Assembly (NCBI RefSeq): GCF_001083795.1 | Contig: NZ_LAVK01000024.1 | Coordinates: 1-38,411 of the forward strand | Direction: 5' to 3' | Origin: Streptomyces sp. SBT349 | GTDB taxonomy: Bacteria; Actinomycetota; Actinomycetes; Streptomycetales; Streptomycetaceae | DNA length: 38,411 nt | Shown: piece by piece, positions 8,122 through 16,017 of the stretch | Position numbering within the stretch: the first letter of the stretch is position 1 | How the letters are laid out: every line of letters starts with the position of its first letter | Notes under the pieces: model-generated | Database searches by the model: none | Told to the model about the DNA's origin: nothing | What the model saw: the letters and a program-made list of their open reading frames with translations, nothing else | Translations under genes and position numbers: made by a program

Positions 8122-9369
8122 ATGAACTCGGACTTCGCGCGTGGTATCGACCGGCGGCGGCTGCTCGCGTGGGGCGGGGTGGCGGCCGGCGCGCCGCTGG
8201 TGGGTGCCGGGACCGGCCACGCCGCCTCGGCGTCGACCGATCCGGACGCACCCGTGGAGCCCGAGTCGTCCGGGAGTGACCAGGTTCCGCCGGACACCCT
8301 GCCCGGCGGGGCATACGACCGGTATGTGGCGGAGCTGGCCGCGGAGGACAGGTTCTCCGGTGTGGTGCTGCTGTCGCACCAGGGGCGGACCGTGCTCTCC
8401 CGCAGCTACGGCATGGCCGACAAGGAGAGGGGGATCGCCCATCACGAGGGCGTCGCGGTCAACCTCTCCTCCGGGATCCAGCCGTTCCTCTCCGTTGCGG
8501 TCCTGCAGTTGGTGCAGGCGGGCAGCGTGAAGCTGTCGGACACGGTGGGCGCCCACCTGACGGGCTTCGCCGGAGACATCGCCGAGCAGGTGACCGTCCA
8601 CCACCTGCTCACCGGCACATCCGGGGTGGGCAACGCGGATCTGGACCGGCAACGCGTCTTCCACAGCAGGGAGGAGGTGCACGACGTCTACGAGCAGTGG
8701 ACCCGGCAGGCGGAACTGGTGGCCGTCCCCGGATCCGGCTCCCAGAACCACACCCCCGGCGCCGGCACCGGCCTCGCCATCGCCGCGCAGATCGTGGAGG
8801 CCGTGACCGGCATGACGTACTGGGACTACGTGCACGAGCACGTCTTCGGACGCTCAGGCATGACCGGCTCGGCGTTCTACACCAGGCCGCAGTGGCTTCA
8901 GGACGAGCACATCGCGCACTCGTACATGCGGCAGGCCGACGGCAGCCGGGTGGACGCCGTCCGCAACCTGGACAAGGGCAGCGCGAACCCGGCGATCGCG
9001 GGCAGGAATCCGGGCCGCGCCTTCATCGGTCACGCCTCGGGCGACGGCTTCGCCACCGCGCCGGACCTGGTCCGCTTCGCGCACGCGCTGCGCGACGGCA
9101 CGGTGCTGGACCGGCCCTACGCCCAGTTGCTGACCGGGGCCAAGCTCCCCGGCAACGGCCCCACCTCGTTCATGGCGTACACGATGCCGGTCAAGATCAT
9201 CAACGGCCAGTGGGTGATCGGGCGCGGCGGATCCAGCGCCGGCAGCGTCGCCAACTGGAACATCTACCCGGACACCGACTGGGTCGGCGTCGTCCTCAGC
9301 AACTACGACGACGTGCCGATTCAGGAGATCACCCAGCGGGAGGTGCAGGCCATCACCGGCCGGGACTGA
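8122..9369 (+). CDS. Serine hydrolase (beta-lactamase/class C fold) with degraded active site, Tat-type signal
   Basis: A 415-residue protein with the class C beta-lactamase / DD-peptidase fold. An N-terminal twin-arginine-like signal (DRRRLLAWGGVAAGAPLVG) ends near AAS at residue ~35, so it is probably exported. The fold is clear from FSGVVLLSHQGRTVLSRSYG, FLSVAVLQLVQAGSVKLSD, WDYVHEHVFGRSGMTGSAF and TAPDLVRFAHALRDG. The three catalytic motifs are not intact: SxxK reads S117-G-I-Q120, so the general-base lysine is glutamine; the YxN region (SQNHTPGAGTGLA, about residues 207-219) has no tyrosine; and the usual HxG/KTG reads R368-GG. It may therefore bind peptidoglycan or a ligand without hydrolysing it. 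ATG 8122 lies after GGGAAGGGAT. A shared upstream element links it to the nearby VanZ-like gene. Confidence 0.85.
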   Translation: MNSDFARGIDRRRLLAWGGVAAGAPLVGAGTGHAASASTDPDAPVEPESSGSDQVPPDTLPGGAYDRYVAELAAEDRFSGVVLLSHQGRTVLSRSYGMADKERGIAHHEGVAVNLSSGIQPFLSVAVLQLVQAGSVKLSDTVGAHLTGFAGDIAEQVTVHHLLTGTSGVGNADLDRQRVFHSREEVHDVYEQWTRQAELVAVPGSGSQNHTPGAGTGLAIAAQIVEAVTGMTYWDYVHEHVFGRSGMTGSAFYTRPQWLQDEHIAHSYMRQADGSRVDAVRNLDKGSANPAIAGRNPGRAFIGHASGDGFATAPDLVRFAHALRDGTVLDRPYAQLLTGAKLPGNGPTSFMAYTMPVKIINGQWVIGRGGSSAGSVANWNIYPDTDWVGVVLSNYDDVPIQEITQREVQAITGRD

Positions 9370-9376
9370 CCCGCGG

Positions 9377-9399
9377 GCCCGCGCGGCGGCAGCGCGGGC
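9377..9399 (+). terminator. Strong hairpin after the serine-hydrolase-like gene
   Basis: GCCCGCGC and GCGCGGGC form a perfect 8-bp stem with the 7-nt loop GGCGGCA, 7 nt past the stop codon at 9367-9369. Between it and the sensor kinase start at 9669 no gene is recognisable. Confidence 0.65.
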
Positions 9400-9668
9400 A
9401 CATCGTCCGGGCCGTCCGCCGGCTGATCGCGCCGGGGAGCTGGGTGGCGCCGTCGGCCTCGCCGAGCCCGCCAGGGCGCTCACCGCGCGGAGCCCGGCAA
9501 GGAGCCGGTGAATCCGGCGGGGCGCTGTCCGTGCGGATGGCGCGGTTCGAGGCATGGCCTCCGTCAGGCCAGCGTGGTGTTGCCGGCGGGTGTGCGGTTT
9601 TCGATAGGCCGACGATATGCGCCGGCTCGTAGCATCGCTGTCCGGCGGCCGGGCATGAGGGGGAGACC

Positions 9669-10877
9669 GTGAACAGAGCGCCCGGGTTGAGCGTTCGCTT
9701 CAAGCTCACCCTCAGCTACGCCGGATTCCTCATGCTCGCCGGCTTCCTGCTCCTCGGGGCGGTGTGGGTGTTCCTCCTGCGTTATGTCCCCGAGCGTGCG
9801 CTCATCGTTCCCGCCCCCACCGGTGGTGTTTTTCCCATCCGGTACAACCTCCTGCGTGTCTTCGCTCCGAGGGCGGCCGCGGTACTGGCATTCCTGCTGG
9901 TGTTCGGTCTCGTGGGAGGGTGGATCCTCTCCGGCCGGATGCTCGCCCCGCTGGCCCGGATCACGGACGCCACACGCACCGCCGCGAACGGATCACTGTC
10001 CCACCGGATCCGGCTGCCGGGCCGCAAGGACGAGTTCCGTGAACTCGCCGACGCCTTCGACGGCATGCTCGAACGGCTCGAAGCGCACGTCGCCGAACAG
10101 CGCAGATTCGCGGCCAACGCCTCGCACGAGTTGCGCACCCCGCTCGCGGTCTCGAAGACACTGCTCGACGTGGCCCGCGCCGATCCCGCACGCGACGCCG
10201 ACGACGTCATCGACCGCCTCCGCGCCGTCAACACCCGGGCGATCGACCTCACCGAAGCGTTACTCCTGCTCAGCCGCGCCGACCAGCGGTCCTTCACCCG
10301 AGAACACGTCGACCTGTCCCTCCTGGCGGAAGAAGCCGCCGAAACGCTCCTCCCCCTGGCCGAGAAGCGGGGTGTCGCCATCGAAACCTCCGGCGGCGTC
10401 ACCCCGGCCATCGGCTCACCCGCGCTCCTGCTACAGCTGACCACGAACCTCGTGCACAACGCGATCGTCCACAACCTGCCCGAACAGGGCGCCGTGTGGG
10501 TGCGTACCGGCGTCCGCGCCACGTCCGTGGTGCTCACGGTCGACAACACCGGCGAGAAGCTCACCCCACAGCTGGTCTCGACCCTCACCGAACCGTTCCG
10601 GCGCGGCACCGGGCGCGTCCACACCGACCAAGCGGGCGTCGGCCTCGGCCTGACCATCGTCAAGACCATCACCCGGGCACACGGCGGAACGCTCACCCTC
10701 GCGCCGCGCTCCGCCGGCGGGATGCGCATCACCGTGGAGTTCCCGGATTCTCCCGCGCACCGGCAGGTGACGAAGCCGGGACCGGAGCCGGTCGAGGGCG
10801 GTCCGCCGGCACCGCGGCCGTGGCGCGCCACCACCGGCGCGACGCCAGGGCGGCCAGGCCCGCGCCGGCGGCGTTGA
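9669..10877 (+). CDS. Two-component sensor histidine kinase (orphan)
   Basis: A 402-residue membrane kinase. Two hydrophobic segments (about residues 13-37 and 66-87) flank a short extracellular loop. A HAMP domain follows (GGWILSGRMLAPLARITDAT), then HisKA with the phosphorylated His153 in ANASHELRTPLAV, and an HATPase with N-box LTTNLVHNAIVHN, G1 VDNTG and G2 GVGLGLTIVKTI. The start is GTG 9669 behind GAGGGGAGA. No response-regulator gene adjoins it on either side, which is unusual for this EnvZ-like architecture. The last ~40 residues are Pro/Arg-rich and are encoded opposite the 3' end of the convergent VanZ-like gene (149-bp overlap), so this tail may be a recent read-through extension. 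Confidence 0.9.
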   Translation: MNRAPGLSVRFKLTLSYAGFLMLAGFLLLGAVWVFLLRYVPERALIVPAPTGGVFPIRYNLLRVFAPRAAAVLAFLLVFGLVGGWILSGRMLAPLARITDATRTAANGSLSHRIRLPGRKDEFRELADAFDGMLERLEAHVAEQRRFAANASHELRTPLAVSKTLLDVARADPARDADDVIDRLRAVNTRAIDLTEALLLLSRADQRSFTREHVDLSLLAEEAAETLLPLAEKRGVAIETSGGVTPAIGSPALLLQLTTNLVHNAIVHNLPEQGAVWVRTGVRATSVVLTVDNTGEKLTPQLVSTLTEPFRRGTGRVHTDQAGVGLGLTIVKTITRAHGGTLTLAPRSAGGMRITVEFPDSPAHRQVTKPGPEPVEGGPPAPRPWRATTGATPGRPGPRRRR

Positions 10878-11502
10878 GCAGGACGTCGTCCACGGAGGAC
10901 ACCCGGTCCAGCCGCAGGACGTACTGCGCGGTCTCGACCAGGACCGAGCAACCCGCCGCGAGCGCCAGGATCCGCGGTACCGACGCCAGCGCCGCGAACC
11001 GCAGCGGGACGAGGAACCCCAGCGCCGCGAACACCAGCAGGTTGCCGACGATCTGCAACGTCGCCCCGGCCTCGAGGAGCGTGCGCAGGTCCCGCAGCGG
11101 TACCAGGCTCACCCCGCCGCGGACGTCGCCGGCCCTGGCGCCCGGCATCATCGTGATCCAGACCCACGGCACCGTCCCGTGGACGATGCCGACCTCGGCC
11201 AGCGACATCCGCCACGCCGACCTGACGCCGGTGGCACTCCGACGGCGCGCCAGGATCCACGCCACCAGCGCGGCCAACGGCAGTGCGGCCACCGTCAAGA
11301 GCACCACGCCGTTGAACGTGCCGACCCAGACATGCCACCCCGACCTGCGCATCGGCATGAACAGCATCGTCAGCACCGTGTCGGCCGGGCCGAACGCGGC
11401 GCTCGCCGCACCGAGGATCGTCAGACCGAGGATCGCCAAACCGACGAGCATGGCCCTGCGTTGACGACGAGCCGGGGCCGACGGCGGTGCGGTGTGGTCC
11501 AT
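10729..11502 (-). CDS. VanZ-like family membrane protein
   Basis: A 257-residue integral membrane protein with about five hydrophobic segments (for example AMLVGLAILGLTILGAASAA and GTFNGVVLLTVAALPLAALV). The conserved VanZ block is present: VSLVPLRDL, then IVGNLLVFAALGFLVPLRF and CSVLVETAQYVL...RVSSVDDVLLNAAGAGLA. VanZ in glycopeptide resistance lowers teicoplanin binding by an unclear mechanism; most chromosomal homologues have unknown roles. The C-terminal ~30 residues are Pro/Ala-rich and overlap the kinase gene on the other strand. It shares an upstream element with the serine-hydrolase-like gene, suggesting a common envelope-related control. Confidence 0.85.
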   Translation of the reverse strand: MDHTAPPSAPARRQRRAMLVGLAILGLTILGAASAAFGPADTVLTMLFMPMRRSGWHVWVGTFNGVVLLTVAALPLAALVAWILARRRSATGVRSAWRMSLAEVGIVHGTVPWVWITMMPGARAGDVRGGVSLVPLRDLRTLLEAGATLQIVGNLLVFAALGFLVPLRFAALASVPRILALAAGCSVLVETAQYVLRLDRVSSVDDVLLNAAGAGLAALASRRWWRATAAVPADRPRPAPVPASSPAGARENPGTPR

Positions 11503-11533
11503 GCCCGCATTGAAGACGGGAGGCCGTACCGCG

Positions 11534-11553
11534 GGCGTATGCGTTATTCCATA
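11534..11553 (-). promoter_or_regulatory. Conserved upstream element of the VanZ-like gene
   Basis: On the minus strand this reads TATGGAATAACGCATACGCC, 31 nt upstream of the ATG at 11502, and pairs with the 8029-8048 copy (16 of 20 identical). GGCTCCGTGTATC precedes it on the same strand (about 11561-11573), as at the other site. This is either a shared operator or shared promoter architecture; the sensor kinase upstream region holds only a looser ATATGCGCC match near 9615. Confidence 0.5.
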
Positions 11554-11721
11554 GGTCCGCGATACACGGAGCCCTTTCCCACCCGCGGGCGAGGGGAGTC
11601 GGCTGGTGAGCGCCCCGGCCGCTGCGCGTGGTGAAGCCCCTGGTGGACGAGTTCACGACCACGATCACGTGCCGCACCAGGAGCCCGGTGCCGGTGGTGT
11701 CACGCCCTTCTCCTCGTCGAG

Positions 11722-12924
11722 TCACCCGGCGGTCGACGCGTCCCCGAAGTCGTCGATGCGGAGCCGCTCGCCGTCGCGCAGCGCGGACTCGTGCGCGACG
11801 ATGCCCGGGAGCGTGTACCTCGCCGCCACCCAGGCGTTCACGCTGGGCAGTTCCCGCTTGTTGACGGCGGTCACGAAGTCGTCGACGAGGAGGTGGTGGC
11901 TGCCCATGTGTCCGTTGCCGAGGCCGATGAACTCCCTGGGCAGGCGTGAGATGTCGTGTACCGGCGCGTGTCCGGAGACGAAGGAGTCGCGCAGCTTGGG
12001 GTCGACGCCGCTCAGGACCGCTTCGTCGTATCCGGTTGCCTCGCCGGGACGGACGAGGTCCGACAGGTCGTGCAGGCCGCCGGAGCGCTCGTGCCACACG
12101 GTCGCCAGGGCGCTCTGCTCCAGGATCCCTTCGGTGCCGTAGTACGTGAAGCGGGATTCCGGCACCCCTTCGGCGAGCCCGACGCGACGGAACTCGTTGG
12201 TGCGCAAGCTGCCGCCATCGGCGGTCCCGAAGAGGGCTGAGGCGTTGGAGAAGTCGTTGCCGAACATGCTCACGGACGTGTCGAAGACCCCGTCCTGTCG
12301 CTGGTCGGGGATGCCGATGGCGCTCACGCTGATCGCGTGCGTTCCCCAGGCGCCGAGCACGCCACCGATCGCGTGGGTCGGGTACTTCAGGGGTGGGAAG
12401 CTCGCGGTGCGCTTCCAGTCGGCGCCGCCGCTGTACTGGTAGGCGGCGTAGAAGCCGTGGTCCATGTCGTGGACATAGTCGCCCTCGGCGTAGAAGAGGC
12501 GGCCGAAATCACCCGCGGCGGCCTTCTGGCGGGCGAGAACGGTGACGGGGTTGTAGTAGCTGGTCTCGCCCATCATGTAGGTGAGTCCGGTCTCCCGGAC
12601 GGCGTCGATGATCGCCCCGATCTCCTCGGCCGTGTACGCCATCGGCACGGCGGAGTACACGTGCTTGCCGGCGCGCAGTGCCTTCACGACGAGCGGACCG
12701 TGAGTCCACCGCTGGGTGAAGATGCCGACGGCGTCCACGTCGGAGGCGAGCATCGCCTCGACGTCGGCTACCACCGCGGCCCGACCCAATTCGCTCGCGA
12801 GCTTCGTCGCGCGATCGGCGAGCAGGTCGGTGACGGTGACACGGGAGACCCCGGGATGGGCGTCGAACAGCTTCGCGAATCCACCGGCGAACTGTCCGGC
12901 GCCGACGATACCGAGAGAGAACAA
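11722..12924 (-). CDS. Gfo/Idh/MocA family oxidoreductase
   Basis: A 400-residue NAD(P)-dependent oxidoreductase. The N-terminal Rossmann fold begins immediately with LGIVGAGQFAGGF (GxGxxG-type) and continues with DAVGIFTQRWTHGPLVVKAL and the EKP-like catalytic strand, here AGKHVYSAVPMAYT. The canonical Lys-Pro pair of this motif reads VP, so the usual catalytic lysine is not in place. The C-terminal alpha/beta domain includes MMGETSYYNPV and YPTHAIGGVLGAWGTHAISV, where the last His pair is typical of the substrate side. The start is TTG at 12924 with AGGAG about 9 nt upstream. The substrate is probably a sugar or cyclitol. It is divergent from an AraC-type activator, which likely controls it. 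Confidence 0.88.
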   Translation of the reverse strand: MFSLGIVGAGQFAGGFAKLFDAHPGVSRVTVTDLLADRATKLASELGRAAVVADVEAMLASDVDAVGIFTQRWTHGPLVVKALRAGKHVYSAVPMAYTAEEIGAIIDAVRETGLTYMMGETSYYNPVTVLARQKAAAGDFGRLFYAEGDYVHDMDHGFYAAYQYSGGADWKRTASFPPLKYPTHAIGGVLGAWGTHAISVSAIGIPDQRQDGVFDTSVSMFGNDFSNASALFGTADGGSLRTNEFRRVGLAEGVPESRFTYYGTEGILEQSALATVWHERSGGLHDLSDLVRPGEATGYDEAVLSGVDPKLRDSFVSGHAPVHDISRLPREFIGLGNGHMGSHHLLVDDFVTAVNKRELPSVNAWVAARYTLPGIVAHESALRDGERLRIDDFGDASTAG

Positions 12925-13020
12925 CGGGTCGCTCCTGTCATGAGTTCACTGATCGGCCACGCATCGGCTGGGGCGGCGATGCCGCGCCAATCCCTGGCTG
13001 GACCAGGGCGGTGTCCACCG

Positions 13021-13026
13021 TAGAGT
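13021..13026 (+). promoter_or_regulatory. -10 box for a probably leaderless AraC-type gene
   Basis: TAGAGT lies six bases before the ATG at 13033, with a -35-like TGGACC 16 bp upstream (12999-13004). A transcript would start at or next to the A of the ATG, a common arrangement in Streptomyces. No Shine-Dalgarno sequence precedes this start. Confidence 0.45.
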
Positions 13027-13032
13027 CGTACG

Positions 13033-13908
13033 ATGAGCGCAGTCTTCACCGATAGGAGCGAGAAGTTCGTGGATTCTCAGGTGGTGGGGATGGAGTCATC
13101 CGGGTTCTTGGGGTGGGGTGGCCGTCCGACGTTGATGGACATCCCCCATCAGCACGACGACCTCGAGGTCAACCTCGTCACCGAGGGCGGCTCGATGCTC
13201 TATCTGTTCGGCGGCATCCCGGTCGAGGTCGGTCCGGGGTCGGTGGCGGCCTTCTGGGCGGCCGTTCCGCACCAGCTCGTCGCCAACTCGGTGACCCAGG
13301 CCCACTGGATCCAGGTGCCGTTCACGACCTTCCTGGGGTGGGGGTTGCCGGCCAACGTGCTCGGCCGTCTGCTGTCGGGTGTCCCGCTGGTCGCTCCGCC
13401 GTCGGCGGCGATGGCCTCCGACGCGGCGGCCTTCGCGCAGTGGGCCACTGACCTCGCGAGCGGCAACGCGGAGCTCCGCCGCATCGCGCTGCTGGAACTG
13501 GAGGCGCGGGTGCGTCGCGTCGCCCTGGCGGCGCCGCGCGATCCCGGGGTCAGCTTCAACGTGGGCGATCCCGTCGTCCACCATGTCATCGCCATGGTCC
13601 GCCGTATTGCCCAGCGCTTCCATGAGCCGCTCACGGTCGCGGACGTCGCCGATACGGCGCGACTCCATCCCAACTACGCGATGACCCAGTTCCGCAAGGT
13701 CATGGGCACCACGATCGTCGACTACCTGACCCGTTGTCGCCTTGCCGAGGCGCGCCGCCTGCTCATCACGACCGCCCTTCCCATCGGCGACATCGCGTCG
13801 GCCTCGGGGTTCAGTTCCGTCAGCAGGTTCTACACCGCCTTCAGCTCCAGATGCGGTACGCCACCAGCCAAGTACCGACGAGATCACCGGCACACCGGCG
13901 TTGCCTGA
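13033..13908 (+). CDS. AraC-family transcriptional regulator
   Basis: A 291-residue regulator. The N-terminal cupin-like sensing domain (residues ~15-110) carries MDIPHQHDDLEVNLVTEGG and PGSVAAFWAAVPHQLV, matching sugar-binding AraC_binding domains. The C-terminal double HTH (about 190-285) shows LTVADVADTARLHPNYAMTQ, GTTIVDYLTRCRLAEARRLL and IGDIASASGFSSVSRFYTAF, the latter being the AraC signature helix. It is divergent from the Gfo/Idh/MocA gene, so it probably activates that gene in response to the sugar or a derivative. Translation is probably leaderless, since a -10-like TAGAGT sits six bases before the ATG. Confidence 0.92.
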   Translation: MSAVFTDRSEKFVDSQVVGMESSGFLGWGGRPTLMDIPHQHDDLEVNLVTEGGSMLYLFGGIPVEVGPGSVAAFWAAVPHQLVANSVTQAHWIQVPFTTFLGWGLPANVLGRLLSGVPLVAPPSAAMASDAAAFAQWATDLASGNAELRRIALLELEARVRRVALAAPRDPGVSFNVGDPVVHHVIAMVRRIAQRFHEPLTVADVADTARLHPNYAMTQFRKVMGTTIVDYLTRCRLAEARRLLITTALPIGDIASASGFSSVSRFYTAFSSRCGTPPAKYRRDHRHTGVA

Positions 13909-13955
13909 GACCTCCGATGGCACCATGGAGGTCCGACCGTGAAGGAGCGCCGCCC

Positions 13956-14381
13956 GTGCGACTGGTTTCCGATCCCGGGTTCGGCGAAGTGAACCTCACC
14001 GCTTCAGCGGAGGAACTGGCCGACCTGGCGAACGCGGTGGCCGAGGGCGACGGGTTCATCGGCTCCACGTCACCACTGGACGGCGACGCCTTGGCGGGAA
14101 TCGAGGCCAGGAAGACGTCCGGCCCCGGGGTTCGGATCGAACTGGACGCCTCCCGGCAGGTCCTGGTGATCAGCGGCGATCCCGGCGCGAGGGCGATCCT
14201 CGCGGACAACCTGCGGGCCATGGCCACCGCCGAGGACGGCGGTCACCTCCACATCGACTACTTCCCCGAGCACCCCTACCTCGTCGAAGGATCCGTCCCC
14301 ATCGTGGTCAACAGCCCCCACGGAGGCATGCCGACCCGTGATCGGTGGGACCGCCGCCGTCGCGATCAGCGAGCGGGGTGA
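13956..14381 (+). CDS. Small hypothetical protein, Imm32-like
   Basis: A 141-residue protein with alternating strands and one helix: GFGEVNLTASAEELADLANA, VRIELDASRQVLVISGDP and HLHIDYFPEHPYLVEGSVPI. This pattern resembles short Imm32-type immunity or bacterial hypothetical proteins, but I recognise it only loosely. GTG 13956 follows GAAGGAGCG, a good ribosome-binding site, and the preceding AraC gene ends 48 bp earlier. The Arg/Asp-rich last ~15 residues look like read-through past an older stop. No toxin gene is next to it. Confidence 0.55.
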   Translation: MRLVSDPGFGEVNLTASAEELADLANAVAEGDGFIGSTSPLDGDALAGIEARKTSGPGVRIELDASRQVLVISGDPGARAILADNLRAMATAEDGGHLHIDYFPEHPYLVEGSVPIVVNSPHGGMPTRDRWDRRRRDQRAG

Positions 14382-14727
14382 CCGGTGCACCGACGGCCAT
14401 CGTGCTCCGCGCCGCCACCGCACCACCCTGCTCAAGGGTGACCACGGGTACGCCACGAACTTCGCTGATCGGGGACGGGCACAGCCGGTGGCTCGCTCCG
14501 CGTACTGCCGCACCGTGGCCAGGATGACATCGCTCACCGACACGTGCGACGGTACTGATCCGCCCACTCGGCCTCGGCGGTCCGGGCGACGAGGTTGTCG
14601 CGGATCTCGGCCGGCCGAGCGCGTTGGGTTGGCTCGGTCCGCGGCATTGAACACCGGACGCGGGCTTCCCCGAACCTCGGGGCCGTTCCGTCCGCTCCGC
14701 CCTGCCGCCTCGGTACTGTGACGTCGC
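14382..14727. other. Gene-poor gap with a possible recombinase remnant
   Basis: No complete gene is supported. On the minus strand around 14550-14625 the reading EIRDNLVARTAEAEWADQ resembles the segment (EI.DNL.ARIAEAEREGW) seen in tyrosine recombinases of actinobacterial integrative elements. It is short, stops soon after and has no catalytic residues, so it is at best a relic. Confidence 0.3.
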
Positions 14728-15624
14728 ATGACCGACACCGAGATCGAGATCACCGCGGACCTGGTCCGCGACCTGCTGCAGGAGCAACATCCGGACCTTG
14801 CGGGGCTGGCCATCCGCGAGGTGGTGGGCGGTTGGGGCAACCAGATGTGGCGCCTCGGGGACGAGTTGGCCGTGCGCATGCAGCGCATGGACCCCACCCC
14901 TGAACTCCAGCTCAAGGAGCGGTGGTGGCTACCCGTGCTGGCCCCGCGCCTGCCGCTCCCGGTGCCGACCCCGGTGCGGTTCGGCGAACCGTCCGAGCGC
15001 TTCCCCAAGCACTGGACCGTGATGACGTGGGTTCCCGGCGAGCCGCTGGACCACGCCTCGATCAGCCGCGGCGCCCACGCGGCCGACACGCTGGCGGGCT
15101 TCCTCCAGGCGCTCCATGTGGAGGCGCCCGCCGAGGCACCGATCGCTGCGGACCGCGGTGCCCATCCCAGGGACTGCACGGACGGCTTCGAGGACTTCTT
15201 CCGGGCCGTTGCCCCCGACGACATCGCTGCCGACGTCCGGGCCGTCTGGGACGACGCCGTCGCGGCCCACGCGTGGGAGGGCCCGCCGGTGTGGGTGCAC
15301 GGCGACCTCCATCCCGCGAACGTCGTCGTCTCGGACGGAACGCTCTCGGGCATCGTCGACTTCGGTGACATGTTCGCCGGCGATCCGGCGTGGGACCTCG
15401 CCGCCGCATGGGTGCTGCTCCCCGCGGGCACGGCCTCACGGTTCTTCGACATGTACGCGCATGCGGACGAGGCGGCGATCCGGCGCGCCCGCGGGCTGGC
15501 CGCGATGAAGAGCCTCTTCCTGATGCTCATGGGGCAGAACGGAGATCGGGGCCTTCCCGGCGGCAAGCCGAACTGGGGACCCGCGGGCCGGGCGGCACTT
15601 GCTCGTGTCCTGAAGGGCGTTTGA
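14728..15624 (+). CDS. Aminoglycoside phosphotransferase (APH) family kinase
   Basis: A 298-residue protein-kinase-like phosphotransferase. The N-lobe has VVGGWGNQMWRLGDELAVRM (glycine-rich loop and the strand carrying the ATP-binding residue) and the hinge WTVMTWVPGEPLD. The catalytic loop is WVHGDLHPANVVV and the metal-binding motif is IVDFGDMFAGDPAWDLAAAW. All key residues (H-D...N and DFG-like D) are intact, so it should be active. Relatives act on aminoglycosides, macrolides, homoserine or other small alcohols; the substrate cannot be told here. No Shine-Dalgarno precedes ATG 14728; TACTGT at 14714-14719 could be the -10 of a near-leaderless transcript. Confidence 0.85.
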   Translation: MTDTEIEITADLVRDLLQEQHPDLAGLAIREVVGGWGNQMWRLGDELAVRMQRMDPTPELQLKERWWLPVLAPRLPLPVPTPVRFGEPSERFPKHWTVMTWVPGEPLDHASISRGAHAADTLAGFLQALHVEAPAEAPIAADRGAHPRDCTDGFEDFFRAVAPDDIAADVRAVWDDAVAAHAWEGPPVWVHGDLHPANVVVSDGTLSGIVDFGDMFAGDPAWDLAAAWVLLPAGTASRFFDMYAHADEAAIRRARGLAAMKSLFLMLMGQNGDRGLPGGKPNWGPAGRAALARVLKGV

Positions 15625-16017
15625 TACAGGCTTCTTTGAACGTGTTATCGATCCGGGTCGAGGGCCATGCGGCAGCCCACCTTCATGGGCGATCGAGCTG
15701 GCCGAGTTTCTCCTGGCCTTCCGTTTCCCGAAGCGGGTGAGGAAGGCGTCCTATCCTTCTTCGGTCGGGGTCCGGTACTCCTCGCTGGGGCGGGTGGACC
15801 GACGGCGGGCGATGATGGCCCCGTTCACCTCGATCCTCTCGGAGTCTTCGCCATCTTCGAACATGCAGGTCGGAGGCTCTGGCGTGGCGCTCGCTCGGGA
15901 GTCCGGGTCATCGAACCCGTCATCTCCCGGTGCGGTGCGCTCTCGCGGCCCACGGCCGGCGACGGCGTCCGCGAGGGCCGCTGCCAGGTCTCCGTCGTAC
16001 GTATGTAGTGTGCGGAA
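15625..16017. other. Gap without a supported gene
   Basis: Reading frames in both directions cross this stretch but none has a recognisable motif with a ribosome-binding site. The minus strand near 15755-15865 reads MFEDGEDSERIEVNGAI and ends PSEEYRTPTEEG, a protein-like composition, but without an RBS or known family. TAGTGT at 16006-16011, six bases before the next ATG, could be a -10 box for a leaderless DinB-like mRNA. Confidence 0.3.

Noticed and set aside
14070..15566. Long minus-strand frame opposite the APH-like kinase
   Set aside because: Its composition is that of the antisense of a high-GC gene; the plus strand holds all the kinase motifs.
15755..15865. Small minus-strand peptide MFEDGEDSERIEVNGAI and following
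   Set aside because: Protein-like composition but no ribosome-binding site, promoter or family match.
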